A DNA stretch of 64,000 nt from DASWJZ01 sp963720705 (GCA_963720705.1 CAVRGJ010000006.1:124001-188000), one strand, 5' to 3'; positions 1 through 11,783 are shown, numbered from the stretch's first letter. Notes: generated from the sequence alone by a model not told the origin. Program-made: numbers and translations.

Positions 1-399
1 GTTGGCGAGCATCCGGAGGCGGCCGACACGCTCGGCCTCAACGTCTATCGCATCCGCTACATCAACGTCGTGATCGGCGGCATGGTGGCAGGCTTCGGCG
101 GCGCCTGGTTCACGCTCGGCTCGGTCGGGCGGTTCGACGACAACATGACCAACGGGCGCGGCTTCATCGGCCTCGCCGCGATGATCTTCGGACGCTGGCA
201 TCCGGTCGGCGCGCTGCTCGCCGCACTCGTTTTCGGCTTCGCCAACTCGCTGCAGCAGAAGCTCGCCATCCTGCAGACGCCGATCCCGTCAGAGTTTTTG
301 GCGATGGCGCCTTATGTCGCAACGATCGTGCTCGTCGCCGGAATCGTCGGCCGCGCCCGGCCGCCGGCCGCCGACGGCAAACCCTACATCAAGGAGTAG
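1..399 (+). CDS. ABC transporter permease, BMP/nucleoside-type (3' part only)
   Basis: The reading frame is open from the first base, so the 5' part lies outside the window. About 132 residues are visible. They begin with a GEHPEAADTLGLNVYRIRY stretch, followed by hydrophobic segments and a GRGFIGLAAMIFGRWHP motif. That pattern is typical of the second permease of importers that work with BMP-family lipoproteins (COG1079, YufQ/NupQ-like), which usually carry nucleosides or simple sugars. The substrate cannot be told from this fragment. Glucokinase follows after 20 bp on the same strand, which may or may not reflect a sugar role. Confidence 0.8.
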   Translation, partial: VGEHPEAADTLGLNVYRIRYINVVIGGMVAGFGGAWFTLGSVGRFDDNMTNGRGFIGLAAMIFGRWHPVGALLAALVFGFANSLQQKLAILQTPIPSEFLAMAPYVATIVLVAGIVGRARPPAADGKPYIKE

Positions 400-419
400 C
401 GCCCGCCGCGGCCTTTCCG

Positions 420-1451
420 ATGCCCGACGCAAGCGACAAGATCACCCTGCCCTTCCCGGTCTTGATCGGGGACATCGGCGGCACCAACGCTCGCTTCGCG
501 ATCGTTCCCGACCGCGATGCGCCGGTCGAACACTTCCACCCCGTTCCGACCGGCGATTTCACGAGCATCGAGGCCGCTGTCGAGACGTCCGTCTACACGA
601 AGACGAAACTCAGACCGAAGGCGGCTCTGATCGACCTCGCCGGGCCGATCGTCGGCGACGCCGTCGACCTGACCAACGCCGCATGGATCATCCGCCCGCG
701 CGACATGATCGCGAGTCTCGGGCTCGCCAATGTCGTGCTCCTGAACGACTTCGAGGCCTTGGCGCTCGCGCTGACAGCGCTTGCACCTGGCGACCTGGTC
801 AAGATCGGCGGCGGCGAGCCTTCGCCGACCGGCGCCAAGGTTGCGATCGGACCGGGGACGGGGCTCGGCGTCGGCGGGCTCGTCCATGCCGGCGGCGTCG
901 ATGGGCCCTGGGTGCCGGTGCCGGGCGAAGGCGGTCACGTCTCGCTCGGCCCCGCCAAGCCCGACGAGTTCGCGCTCTGGCCGAACATCACGCCGGAGAA
1001 CGGCTGCATCTCCGCCGAGGTGCTTCTCTCCGGCCGCGGGATCGTCGCGCTCTATCGCGCTGTCGCAAAGACCGACGGACAAGCACCGCGCGACACGACG
1101 CCGGCGGAGGTTACAAAGGCGGCGCTCGACAAGTCCGATCCTCTTGCCGTCCGCACGCTCACACTTTACGCGCGCCTTCTCGGGCGGCTCGCCGGCGACA
1201 TGACGCTCGTGTTCATGGCGCGCGGCGGCGCCTATATCGGCGGCGGCATTCCGCCGCGCATCCTCCCCTACCTGGAGAGCGGCGAATTCCGCCGCGCCTT
1301 CGAGGAAAAGCCACCGCACGAACACGTGATGGCAACGATTCCGCTCTACGTCATTGTCGGTGACAACCCTGCGCTCAAGGGACTCGCCGCCTTTGCGCGC
1401 GCGCCTGAGCGCTTCGGCGTCAACCTTTCGGGAAGACGTTGGCTGAAATAA
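420..1451 (+). CDS. glk: Glucokinase
   Basis: Phosphorylates glucose with ATP to glucose 6-phosphate in the cytoplasm. The 343-residue product has the Glk-family (non-ROK) landmarks: phosphate-binding DIGGTNARF near residue 18, LLNDFEA with its catalytic Asp near 110, GPGTGLGVGG near 143, and GEGGH near 170. The length is close to the usual 320-340. The ATG at 420 follows the permease stop by 20 bp. The stop lies at the start of the downstream GH15 gene, so the two are probably co-transcribed and glucose released by the hydrolase could be phosphorylated here (inference). Confidence 0.93.
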   Translation: MPDASDKITLPFPVLIGDIGGTNARFAIVPDRDAPVEHFHPVPTGDFTSIEAAVETSVYTKTKLRPKAALIDLAGPIVGDAVDLTNAAWIIRPRDMIASLGLANVVLLNDFEALALALTALAPGDLVKIGGGEPSPTGAKVAIGPGTGLGVGGLVHAGGVDGPWVPVPGEGGHVSLGPAKPDEFALWPNITPENGCISAEVLLSGRGIVALYRAVAKTDGQAPRDTTPAEVTKAALDKSDPLAVRTLTLYARLLGRLAGDMTLVFMARGGAYIGGGIPPRILPYLESGEFRRAFEEKPPHEHVMATIPLYVIVGDNPALKGLAAFARAPERFGVNLSGRRWLK

Positions 1452-1459
1452 AGGAGGGG

Positions 1460-3370
1460 ATGAAGACCGATCCACGCATAAGCTCGCGCGCCGCCCCGCA
1501 GGAGCCAGCGGCGGACCCGAAGCGTGTGAGCAGGCGCATCGAAGACTACGGGTTCATCGGGAACCTTCTTTCTTGCGCGCTCGTGGCGAAGGACGGCTCG
1601 ATCGACTGGCTTTGCCTGCCGCGCTTCGATTCGGACGCCTGCTTCGCCGCGCTCCTCGGCAGCGAGGAGAACGGCTACTGGCGGATCGCGCCGGCGAGCG
1701 AGAAGTTCAGTGTCTCGCGCTGCTACCGCGACGGCTCGACCATTTTGGAGACGCGCTTCGAGACGCCTGACGGTGCGGTCACGCTTGTCGACTTCATGCC
1801 GCTGTCGAAGGACGAGGAGCACGTCGACCTCTTCCGTGTCGTGCGCGGCGACAGCGGTCGCGTCCCCATGCGCATGGAGTTCGTGCTCCGCTTCGGCTAC
1901 GGCGAGACGGTGCCGTGGGTGCGCCGCACCGATTTCGGCCTGCGGGCCGTCGCGGGACCCGACGCCGTCGAGCTGCACACGCCAGTGGAGATGCACGGCG
2001 AAAATTACCGCACCGTCGCCGAGTTCTCCGTCGGCGAAGGCGCTTCGGTGCCGTTTGCGCTTTGCTGGCACCCCTCACACCGCGCCCGCGAGACGCGCAT
2101 CGACCCGGAGGCGCGGCTCGCAGAGACCGACGCCTGGTGGCGCGAATGGTCGGACCGTTGTCACTTCAGCGACCAGACACCACGTGCGTGGCGCGACGCG
2201 GTCGTCCGCTCGGTCATCACGCTGAAAGGGCTGAGCTACCGCCCGACCGGTGGGATAATCGCCGCGGCGACGACCTCGCTGCCGGAGGCGATCGGCGGCG
2301 AGCGCAACTGGGACTACCGCTTCTGTTGGATCCGTGACGCCACGCTGACGCTCTACGCGCTCCTCACCTGCGGCTATCGCGAGGAGGCGCAGGCCTGGCG
2401 ACAGTGGATGCTTCGCGCCTGCGCCGGGCACCCCTCGCAGCTGCAGATCATGTACGGCCTCTCCGGCGAGCGGCGGCTGCACGAGACGACGTTGCCATGG
2501 CTTGCCGGCTATGAGAGTTCGACGCCGGTCAGGATCGGCAACGCCGCTTACAGCCAGCTGCAGATCGACGTCTATGGCGAGCTGATGGATGCGCTGCATG
2601 TCGGGCGCAAGTACCAGCTCGAGCCGTCGCGCGAATCGTGGAACTTCCAGTGCGTGCTGCTGGAGAACCTGAAGCGAAAGTGGCCGCGTCCGGATAGAGG
2701 CATCTGGGAGATGCGCTCCCGCGCCAAGCACTACACGCACTCCAAGCTCATGGCCTGGGTCGCCTACGATCGCGCCGTGAAGGGCGTCGAGGATTTCGGC
2801 CTCTCCGGTCCTGTCGACAAATGGAAGGCGGAGCGCGAGAAGATCCGCGACGAAATCCTTCAGAACGGATGGAGCGAGAAGCGCAAGAGCTTCGTGCAGA
2901 CCTACGGCGGCGAGGCGCTCGACGCGGCGCTGCTGATGATTCCGACCGTCGGCTTCCTGCCCGCGGACGATCCGCGCGTCGTATCGACGGTGCTGGCGAT
3001 CCGCCGCGACCTGACAGAGGACGGCCTGCTTCTGCGCTACCGCACCGATGCCACCGAAGACGGCGTCGACGGGCGCGAGGGCTCGTTCCTCGTCTGCACG
3101 TTCTGGCTCGCCGACGCGCTCGCCATGATCGGACGCCGTGACGAGGCGACGGAGCTTTTCGAGCGGCTGCTGTCGCTCAGGAACGACCTCGGACTGCTCG
3201 CGGAGGAATACGACCCGCGCGAAAAACGCCAGCTCGGCAATTTCCCGCAGGCCTTCTCGCATGTCGGCCTGATCAATACGGCGAACAACCTGATCTCGAC
3301 TGCGGGCCCGGCGCAGCAGCGCGCCGAGGATACGCCGCACGAAGAACAGAAGGCGGCATCAGACGCCTAG
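1460..3370 (+). CDS. Glycoside hydrolase family 15 protein (glucoamylase/trehalase type)
   Basis: Predicted to hydrolyse terminal alpha-glucosidic bonds; bacterial relatives of this layout include acid trehalases and glucoamylase-like enzymes. An N-terminal beta-rich domain starts with RIEDYGFIGN, and an (alpha/alpha) catalytic domain follows with GGERNWDYRFCWIRDATLT around residue 280 and REGSFLVCTFWLADALA near the C-terminal catalytic region. No signal peptide is visible, so it is probably cytoplasmic. Two starts are possible: ATG 1460, behind a strong AAGGAGG that sits unusually close (2-3 nt), or TTG 1439, which overlaps glk. Substrate choice between trehalose and maltodextrin cannot be settled here. 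It converges on the importer genes with almost no spacer. Confidence 0.88.
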   Translation: MKTDPRISSRAAPQEPAADPKRVSRRIEDYGFIGNLLSCALVAKDGSIDWLCLPRFDSDACFAALLGSEENGYWRIAPASEKFSVSRCYRDGSTILETRFETPDGAVTLVDFMPLSKDEEHVDLFRVVRGDSGRVPMRMEFVLRFGYGETVPWVRRTDFGLRAVAGPDAVELHTPVEMHGENYRTVAEFSVGEGASVPFALCWHPSHRARETRIDPEARLAETDAWWREWSDRCHFSDQTPRAWRDAVVRSVITLKGLSYRPTGGIIAAATTSLPEAIGGERNWDYRFCWIRDATLTLYALLTCGYREEAQAWRQWMLRACAGHPSQLQIMYGLSGERRLHETTLPWLAGYESSTPVRIGNAAYSQLQIDVYGELMDALHVGRKYQLEPSRESWNFQCVLLENLKRKWPRPDRGIWEMRSRAKHYTHSKLMAWVAYDRAVKGVEDFGLSGPVDKWKAEREKIRDEILQNGWSEKRKSFVQTYGGEALDAALLMIPTVGFLPADDPRVVSTVLAIRRDLTEDGLLLRYRTDATEDGVDGREGSFLVCTFWLADALAMIGRRDEATELFERLLSLRNDLGLLAEEYDPREKRQLGNFPQAFSHVGLINTANNLISTAGPAQQRAEDTPHEEQKAASDA

Positions 3371-3371
3371 G

Positions 3372-4028
3372 TCAGGCAGACGCGCCGAGCTCGACGACGC
3401 TTCCCCCGGCGGCTTCCGCGTCGGCCGGGTCATGTGTGACGAGGAGCACCGGCAGGCCGTATTTCCGCGCCTCGGCGAAGACGAGCGCGCGCACCTGGCC
3501 GCGCAGCGCCGCATCGAGCCGCGAAAACGGCTCGTCGAGAACCAGCGCCGCGGGGCGGGCAAGGAGCGTGCGCATCAGCGCCACACGCGAGGCCTCTCCG
3601 CCTGAGAGCTTCGCCGGGTCGCGGTCGGCGAAGCCTTCGAGCCCCACCTCGGCAAGCGCCTCCTCGACCGCGCGCCGGCGCGCCATGCGCCCCTTCACTG
3701 CCGGCGTCAGGCCAACCAGCAGATTTCCGGCGACGGAAAGATGCGGAAGAAGGAGCGCGTCCTGAAAGAGCAGCCCGATGCCGCGCTCCTCCGGCGGCAG
3801 CGCTGTCACGTCGCGGCCGTTCAGCACGATGCTGCCGCCGGCGCGGAAATCGCGCCCGAGGAAGCCGCCGACGAAGGCAAGCAGCGTCGACTTGCCTACC
3901 CCCGAGGGCCCCATCACCGTCAGCACCTCGCCGGGCTTGACGCCGGCGTCGAGCCGCACGAGGCGTTCGCCGTTAAGGTCGATCGACACGTCGCGAAGAA
4001 TGAGCCCGCAGGCACGGTCGCCGTTCAT
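3372..4028 (-). CDS. ABC transporter ATP-binding protein, YnjD-like
   Basis: Energises an importer together with the permease and binding protein encoded just upstream. The 218-residue protein has Walker A GPSGVGKST (residues 40-48), signature LSGGEASR, Walker B LVLDEPFSRLD and the switch histidine in LLVTHD. The start is the ATG at 4028, which overlaps the permease stop as ATGA; a longer open frame upstream is antisense-style noise inside the permease gene. The order binding protein, fused permease, ATPase matches E. coli ynjB-ynjC-ynjD, whose substrate has been suggested to be thiamine-like but is not firmly known. Confidence 0.88.
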   Translation of the reverse strand: MNGDRACGLILRDVSIDLNGERLVRLDAGVKPGEVLTVMGPSGVGKSTLLAFVGGFLGRDFRAGGSIVLNGRDVTALPPEERGIGLLFQDALLLPHLSVAGNLLVGLTPAVKGRMARRRAVEEALAEVGLEGFADRDPAKLSGGEASRVALMRTLLARPAALVLDEPFSRLDAALRGQVRALVFAEARKYGLPVLLVTHDPADAEAAGGSVVELGASA

Positions 4029-5704
4029 GCCGAGACCAGCATCGCACGGCGGTTGCGGAAGAGGAGCGCCGGTAAGATCGCAGCGACCGCGAAGCCGAGG
4101 AACGGCAGCAGCGCCTGCACGAGCGCCGTCGCGCCGATAAGGCGTGGATCGCCGCCGGAAGCGAGTGCCACCGCTTCGGTGGTGACCGTCGGCCAGCGCC
4201 CGCCCCCGACGAGAAGGGTCGGCAAATAGAGCGCCACGGAGACGGCGAAACCGAGCGCCGCCGCGACGAGCACGGGCCGGGCCAGCATCGGCAGTCGCGC
4301 ACGCCAGAAGACTGCGTTCGGTCCATGTCCGAGCGCGCGGAGTGCGAGGCCATAGCGCGGATCCCAGGCGCTCCACGGATCGGAGAGCGAAAGGAGCACG
4401 TAGGGGAAGACGAAGACGAGATGCACCAGGACCACCGCCGCAAACGTTCCGTCGACGCGGGCGAAGGCGAAAAGAATCTGCAGACCGAAGAGGAATGCGA
4501 CCTGCGGCGCAATGAGCGGCACGTAGAGCGCGCCTAGCGCCCGCCCCGGCCCTCGGATGCCGGCGCGCGCAGCGCTTTCGAGCGCGCCGAGCGCAAGCGC
4601 TGTAGCGACGAGGCTCGAAACACAGGCGAGCGCCAGCGTGTCGCGAAGCACCATGCCGAAATCGTCTCCAAGGCGCATCCAGGTGGAAAGCGTCAGCTCT
4701 TCCGGAAGCACTCGGGGGAAGCGCCATATGCCGGCGACGGACCAAAGGGCGAGGAGAACGAGGCCGGCGAGCACGACCGCCGCCGAAAGCGCCATCGCGA
4801 GACTTGCGATGCGGCGAAGCCAGGCATCGCGGCGCGCACGCCAGCCCGAGCGCGCAAGCAGCCGGCATATCGTTGCTCCCACGCGCTCCGCGACAAGCCA
4901 CGCGCAAAGCGCCGCGACGGTGACGGCGACCTGCAGCACTGCGCCGGCGGCGGCGACGAAGTGCCGAGAGAGATCCGGATCGCGCTGCCAGTCAATCACG
5001 CGAACCGCCAGCGGCGCCGGCGTGGTCGGCCCAAGGATCAATGCTACGTCGACGACCGAAGTGGCGAAGGCGAGAACCGCGAGCACGGGCAACCGGAGCT
5101 GCCTGTAGAGCGCCGGCAAGACGGCATGCACGAAGCCGACCATCCGCCCGTAGCCGAGCGACGCCGTCATGCGCTCCATCTCGACCGCGCGCGTTTGCGG
5201 CAGCACCGAGAGCGTCATCAGGAAGAGGAACGGAATCTCCTTCACGACGAGGCCGAAAGCCATGGCGAGGCCGTACCGATCCTGCACGATGAGGAAGTCC
5301 GGCGGGCGCTCAAAGCCGAGAAGCGGCGCTGCAAGGCGGAAAAGAAGACCGGAGGGCGCGATCAGGAAGGCGAGCCCGAAGGCCGCGGCGGCGTGCGGCA
5401 CGCTCAGAAGCGGCGACACCAGCCGTTCGATCGCTCTGAAAAGGCGCGTCCCGCGCCAGCCGGCGACGAACAGCATCACCACCGCGAATGCGAGCACCGT
5501 CGCGAAAAGTCCGGTCGCGAAACTCAGGAGCGCAGAGCGGAGGAGCCCGGGCATGGCGAAGAGCGCGCGGAAAGCGTCGAGCGACAATTCGCTACCGCCA
5601 AGCGCCGGAAAATAGCCGAAGGCCGGCAACGCAATTCCAAGCAGACCGGCCGCCACCGGCACGGTCAAAAGAACGAGCGCGGCCGTGGGGAATAGCCGCA
5701 GCAT
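4025..5704 (-). CDS. ABC transporter permease (fused double permease), YnjC-like
   Basis: Inner-membrane channel subunit of about 559 residues, built as two tandem permease modules with roughly a dozen hydrophobic segments. Each half carries a cytoplasmic EAA-type loop: EMERMTASLGYGR in the first half and LALRALGHGPNAV in the second. This duplicated architecture is typical of YnjC and of iron or thiamine type permeases such as ThiP. The preferred start is ATG 5704 (MLRLFPTAALV), 8 nt after the binding-protein stop; an upstream in-frame ATG at 5743 would overlap that gene by 31 nt. The end overlaps the ATPase start. Confidence 0.87.
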   Translation of the reverse strand: MLRLFPTAALVLLTVPVAAGLLGIALPAFGYFPALGGSELSLDAFRALFAMPGLLRSALLSFATGLFATVLAFAVVMLFVAGWRGTRLFRAIERLVSPLLSVPHAAAAFGLAFLIAPSGLLFRLAAPLLGFERPPDFLIVQDRYGLAMAFGLVVKEIPFLFLMTLSVLPQTRAVEMERMTASLGYGRMVGFVHAVLPALYRQLRLPVLAVLAFATSVVDVALILGPTTPAPLAVRVIDWQRDPDLSRHFVAAAGAVLQVAVTVAALCAWLVAERVGATICRLLARSGWRARRDAWLRRIASLAMALSAAVVLAGLVLLALWSVAGIWRFPRVLPEELTLSTWMRLGDDFGMVLRDTLALACVSSLVATALALGALESAARAGIRGPGRALGALYVPLIAPQVAFLFGLQILFAFARVDGTFAAVVLVHLVFVFPYVLLSLSDPWSAWDPRYGLALRALGHGPNAVFWRARLPMLARPVLVAAALGFAVSVALYLPTLLVGGGRWPTVTTEAVALASGGDPRLIGATALVQALLPFLGFAVAAILPALLFRNRRAMLVSA

Positions 5705-5712
5705 AAGAATGC

Positions 5713-6934
5713 CTACTGGTTCACGCCATAGCGGCGTGCCCATTCATGCTCGATCATCTCCACCCAGGAGGGATGCGGCTCCGGAAGTGTCGGCCCCAGC
5801 TCTTCCGGACGAAGCGTCGCCGCACCGAGGTCGAGTGCTGCAAAGTGCGCGCGGTCGCCGGGCGAGACCTTGGCCATGTCGAGTACGGTCGGATCGCCCC
5901 AGACTTTTGGGTCCTGCTTCCGCGCCTGCGCCTCCGGCGACATCAGAAAATTCGCCAGCACCATCGCACCGGCCGACGCGCTCGCGTTGAAAGGAATCGC
6001 CACGAAGTGCGTGTTGCCGAGCGTCCCGTCTCTAAAGACGAAGCTCCGCACGGTATCCGGCAGCTCGCCGTTGTCGATGGCGCTTGAGGCATCCGCCGGG
6101 ATTGAAGGCGAAGGCGATGTCGACCTCGCCGTCGGCGAGCAGCCGGCGGAGGCTCCCGGTATCGCGCGGGAAGGTGCGCCCGCCACGCCAGAGATTCGGG
6201 TGCGCGGCGTCGAGCCAGGCGAAGAGCGGCGCTGTCGCAACCTTGAAGCGCTCTTCGGTCGCCGGCTCAAGAAGCGCCGCTTTGTCGGGGGCAAGATCGA
6301 CGAGGAGCTGCTTCAGGAACGTCGTGCCGAGAAAATCGGGTGGCTGCGGATAGGTGAAACGGCCGGGATTCTTGGCGATCCATTCGGCGAGCGCTTCGGC
6401 GGAATCGGGCGGAGCCTTGAGGCGCGCGCTGTCATAGAAGAAGACGAGCTTCGCCATCCCCCATGGCGCTTCGAGCCCGTCGACCGGCACCGTGAAATCG
6501 CGCGTCACGCTCGGCCGCGTCGTATCGACGAGCGAATAGTTCGGGAGCTTCGTCGACCAGGCGGAAGGGAGAAGCAGCCCTTGTCGCTTCATGGCGGCAA
6601 AGTTCTCGCCGTTGATCCAGACGAGATCGACGGCGCCGCCTTGGTCGCGCCCGGCCGCCTTCTCGGTCAGCACGCGCGAGACGACCTCGGCGGTGTCGCT
6701 CACCTTCACGTGGACGACGCGGACGCCGTAGCGCTCCTCCATCATCCGGCCGGCCCAGGCGATATAGTCGTTGATGCGCGGCTCGCCGCCCCAGGCATGG
6801 AAATAGACGGTCTCGCCCTTGGCCTTGGCGACGACCGCGTCCCAATCGGCGGGGTCCGGCATTTCGGCGCGCGCCGCGGCAAGGCACGCGAAGGCGGCAA
6901 ATACGGTGGCCAGGAATCGGACGGCGCGCTTCAT
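5713..6934 (-). pseudogene. ABC transporter substrate-binding protein, YnjB-like, interrupted by a +1 frameshift
   Basis: Periplasmic binding protein of the importer. The N-terminal part starts at ATG 6934 with a signal peptide (MKRAVRFLATVFAAFACLAAARA), then YFHAWGGEPRINDYIAW and LVWINGENFAAM. It reads through GEVDIAFAFNP and is then lost. The C-terminal part continues in another frame from ADASSAIDNGELPDTV through FVAIPFNASASAGAMVLANFL, SPEAQARKQDPKVWGDPTVLD, to GVNQ. Removing one base of the GGG (plus strand) at 6098-6100 joins FNP to ADASSA and yields a continuous protein of about 406 residues, the usual YnjB length. Either a sequencing or assembly error or a recent null mutation. Confidence 0.85.
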
Positions 6935-7239
6935 CCCAACGAAATGACGAAGCGCGTCGTTCAAAGGCAATGAACAGTTCGGTGATGTGGGCGGGAGGTG
7001 CTCCCAAAGCCCCTCCCGGTCGTCATTGCCGGGCCTGACCCGGCAATCCATTCGTAACAGCGGCGGCGGTGCATCCGTTCCGCCCTCACCCTGAGGTGCT
7101 TTTCACCCCGTGGTTCGAGGCTCCCCCGGATCGAGTCCGGGGTCGCACCTCACCATGAGGGGGTGAAAAAGCCTCGAAGGGGCGGAATGGATGCCCGGAT
7201 CAAGTCCGGGCATTACGACATCCGGGGGCAGGCAATCTG
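6935..7239. repeat. Intergenic region with two nested palindromic repeat families
   Basis: No gene is supported in this 305-bp gap. From about 7019 to 7224 it holds an outer pair of arms (GTCATTGCCGGGCCTGAC near 7022 and GGATCAAGTCCGGGCATTA near 7197), the form of the short palindromic repeats scattered through Hyphomicrobiales genomes. Nested inside, about 7083-7170, is a second inverted unit with CCTCACCCTGAGGTGC and GCACCTCACCATGAGG arms around a CCCCCGGATCGAGTCCGGGG hairpin. The spacer separates the binding protein from the cox genes. Confidence 0.75.
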
Positions 7240-8055
7240 CTAGGCCACCGTCACCTTGCCGAGGTTCTCCATCGCGCGGCGCGCCATGACGGCGACAAGG
7301 TTGGCGCGGTATTCGGCCGAACCGTGGATGTCGCTCATCATGCCTCCGGCGTCGACTTTCAGCCCCTTCAGCGCATCGGCCGAGAAATTCTTGGCGAGCG
7401 CCTCCTCCGCCGCCTTCCAGCGGAAGACGCCGTTGTTGCCGGCACCGGTCACCGCCACACGCACCGAGCCGTCCTTGTGCTTGGCGATGAAGACACCGGC
7501 CATCGGATAGAGCGAGGCCGGGTTGCGGAACTTGGCGTAGCCCGACTGCGCCGGCACCTTGAAGGCGACCTTGGTGACGATCTCGCCCTCCTTCAGCGCC
7601 GTCGAATAAAGTCCGGTGAAGTAGTCATCGGCCACGATCTGCCGCTTGTCGGTGTGGACGGTTCCGGCGAGCGCCATCACGGCGGAGGGGTAGTCGGCCG
7701 CCGGATCGTTGTTGGCGACCGAGCCGCCGATCGTCCCGACATGGCGGACGGCGGGATCGCCGATCGAGCCGGCGAGCCCGGCAAGCGTCGCAACCGCCTT
7801 TTTCACGTCGGCGGAGCTCGACACGGCAAAGTGCGTCGTGGCGCCACCGATCGTGACAGCATCGCCGGAAGCTTGGATGCCCTTCAACTCCGCCACTTGG
7901 CGAAGGTCGATCAGGTTCTTCGGCGCCGCGAGCCGCGCCTTCATCGTCGGCAGGAGCGTGTGGCCGCCGGAGATATAGGCCGGATCCTCGGAGCCGGAGA
8001 AGAGCTTTGCCGCCTCCGCGAGGCTCTTCGGCCGGTGGTAGCTGGTCTGATACAT
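7240..8055 (-). CDS. coxM: Molybdenum hydroxylase FAD-binding subunit (CoxM/CutM-like)
   Basis: Medium subunit of a molybdenum hydroxylase; passes electrons from the Fe-S subunit to FAD and on to an acceptor. The 271-residue protein has the two flavin loops of the CO dehydrogenase flavoprotein family: SGGHTLLP near residue 30 and TIGGSVANNDPAAD near 110. It lies 10 bp downstream of the large-subunit gene on the minus strand and is the last cox gene of the unit. The name is by homology with CO dehydrogenase; because the large subunit is form II, the true substrate is open. Confidence 0.88.
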   Translation of the reverse strand: MYQTSYHRPKSLAEAAKLFSGSEDPAYISGGHTLLPTMKARLAAPKNLIDLRQVAELKGIQASGDAVTIGGATTHFAVSSSADVKKAVATLAGLAGSIGDPAVRHVGTIGGSVANNDPAADYPSAVMALAGTVHTDKRQIVADDYFTGLYSTALKEGEIVTKVAFKVPAQSGYAKFRNPASLYPMAGVFIAKHKDGSVRVAVTGAGNNGVFRWKAAEEALAKNFSADALKGLKVDAGGMMSDIHGSAEYRANLVAVMARRAMENLGKVTVA

Positions 8056-8065
8056 GTCCCTCTCC

Positions 8066-10432
<2,367 letters not shown>

Positions 10433-10498
10433 CGTCTTCCTCCATTGAATTGGTGCTCGTTACCGAGCCCTTGGTTTGAGGGTCCACGCAACCTCCAA

Positions 10499-10607
10499 TG
10501 TCGTCATTGCCGGACTTGATCCGGCAGTCCATTCCGTAACGGTCGTGCCATACGGAGGCGCGACGGAATGGATGCCAGGGTCAAGCCCCGGCATGACGAC
10601 AAAGAAA
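10499..10607. repeat. Palindromic intergenic repeat between coxS and coxL
   Basis: A 110-bp unit with arms GTCATTGCCGGACTTGATCC at about 10501 and GGTCAAGCCCCGGCATGAC at about 10579, and inner arms GTCCATTCCGTAACG and CGACGGAATGGATGCC. It matches the units at 7019 and 35769 in order and sequence. It occupies most of the 201-bp gap between the small and large subunit genes, so a co-transcript would carry a large hairpin that could alter the ratio of the subunits (inference). Confidence 0.8.
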
Positions 10608-10633
10608 GGCGATGGACTTGCATCTTCTTCAGC

Positions 10634-11122
10634 CTACGCCGCTTTCTTCGCTCCGCCCTTCATCTCGCCGGCGGCAGCGAGGATGGCCTTGACGATATTG
10701 TGGTAGCCCGTGCAGCGGCAGATGTTGCCGTCGAGCTCGTGGCGGACCGTCGCCTCGTCGAGCTTGCCGTCATAGCGGCGGATCATGTCGACGGCCGTCA
10801 TGATCATTCCCGGCGTGCAGAAGCCGCATTGCAGCCCGTGATGCTCGCGGAACGCGGCCTGCACCGGATGCAACTCGTCGCCGCTCGCGAGACCCTCGAT
10901 GGTGGTGACGGAGGAGCCGTTCGCGGCAGCTGCGAGGACCGTGCAGGACTTCACGGCGACGCCGTCCATATGGACGACACAGGCGCCGCACTGCGACGTA
11001 TCGCAGCCGACATGCGTTCCCGTCAGCCCGAGATGGTCGCGCAGGAAGTGCACCAGCAGCGTGCGATCCTCGACATCGCGGGTCTCCGCCCGGCCGTTGA
11101 CGGTGATGGTGACCTTCGACAT
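10634..11122 (-). CDS. coxS: Molybdenum hydroxylase [2Fe-2S] subunit (CoxS-like)
   Basis: Small iron-sulphur subunit, 162 residues. The plant-ferredoxin-like cluster is ligated by C40, C45, C48 and C60 (CDTSQCGAC plus C), and the helical C-terminal cluster by C99, C102, C135 and C137 (QCGFCTPG and CRCTGY). All eight ligands are present, so the electron path from molybdenum to FAD is intact. It precedes coxL on the minus strand but is separated from it by a repeat-filled spacer. Confidence 0.92.
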   Translation of the reverse strand: MSKVTITVNGRAETRDVEDRTLLVHFLRDHLGLTGTHVGCDTSQCGACVVHMDGVAVKSCTVLAAAANGSSVTTIEGLASGDELHPVQAAFREHHGLQCGFCTPGMIMTAVDMIRRYDGKLDEATVRHELDGNICRCTGYHNIVKAILAAAGEMKGGAKKAA

Positions 11123-11168
11123 TTACGTCCTCCCCTTCCCATTTTTCTCTCGGCGCCGAGCGCCGCGA

Positions 11169-11783
11169 TCACTTTGCTATGACATAGACCAGAAGCAACG
11201 CCAGGATGACAAGCAGGCCCCAGCCATAAGGCCCGCCGAGGAATCCCACGGCGGCCTTCGCCTCGACCTCCTCCTCAACCTCGCGCGCGACTTCCTCCAC
11301 CTCCTCGACGAGGCCCTCCGCATGCGGCGCGGCCGCCGAACCGCCAGCCCCGGCCTTCTGCGCGAATTTGGAGAAAAACTCGTCGGCAAGCTTTTTTGCC
11401 GTTGAATCGATCAGCCGCGAGCCGAGTTGCGCGAGTTTGCCGCCGACCTGCGCGTTCACGTCGTAGGTCAGGACGGTGTCGCTGCCGTCCTCGGCGAGAT
11501 GCACATCGGCACCACCCTTGGCGAATCCGGCGACCCCGCCTTTCCCCTCGCCCGAGATCGTATAGCTCTCCGGCGGCTTCACATTCGACAGCTTCACCTC
11601 GCCGTTGAAGGTCGCCTTGACCGGCCCGACCTTGGTCGTCACCCGCGCGGCAAAGCCCTCCGACGGGCTCCCCTCGAGCGATTCGCAGCCGGGGATGCAT
11701 TCCTTGAGGACGGCCGGGTCGTTCAGCATGGCCCAGACGTGCTCGCGCGGCGCCGGGATGCGATACTCGCCCTTCAACTCCAT
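11169..11783 (-). CDS. coxG: Carbon monoxide dehydrogenase accessory protein CoxG-like, membrane-anchored
   Basis: SRPBCC-fold protein of 204 residues, beginning MELKGEYRIPAPREHVW, with an LNDPAVLKECIPGCESLE motif typical of CoxG. In known systems CoxG helps attach the hydroxylase to the membrane. After the fold comes an acidic linker (EEVEEVAREVEEEVEA, about residues 157-172), then one hydrophobic segment (WGLLVILALLLVYVIA) at the extreme C-terminus, consistent with a tail anchor. The start at 11783 has a GGAGGT site 7 nt upstream, so longer frames are rejected. First gene of the cox unit. Confidence 0.87.
   Translation of the reverse strand: MELKGEYRIPAPREHVWAMLNDPAVLKECIPGCESLEGSPSEGFAARVTTKVGPVKATFNGEVKLSNVKPPESYTISGEGKGGVAGFAKGGADVHLAEDGSDTVLTYDVNAQVGGKLAQLGSRLIDSTAKKLADEFFSKFAQKAGAGGSAAAPHAEGLVEEVEEVAREVEEEVEAKAAVGFLGGPYGWGLLVILALLLVYVIAK

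Noticed and set aside
3372..4907. 511-residue version of the ATPase gene
   Set aside because: The extra N-terminus lies inside the permease gene; the ATPase proper starts at ATG 4028 with an ATGA overlap.
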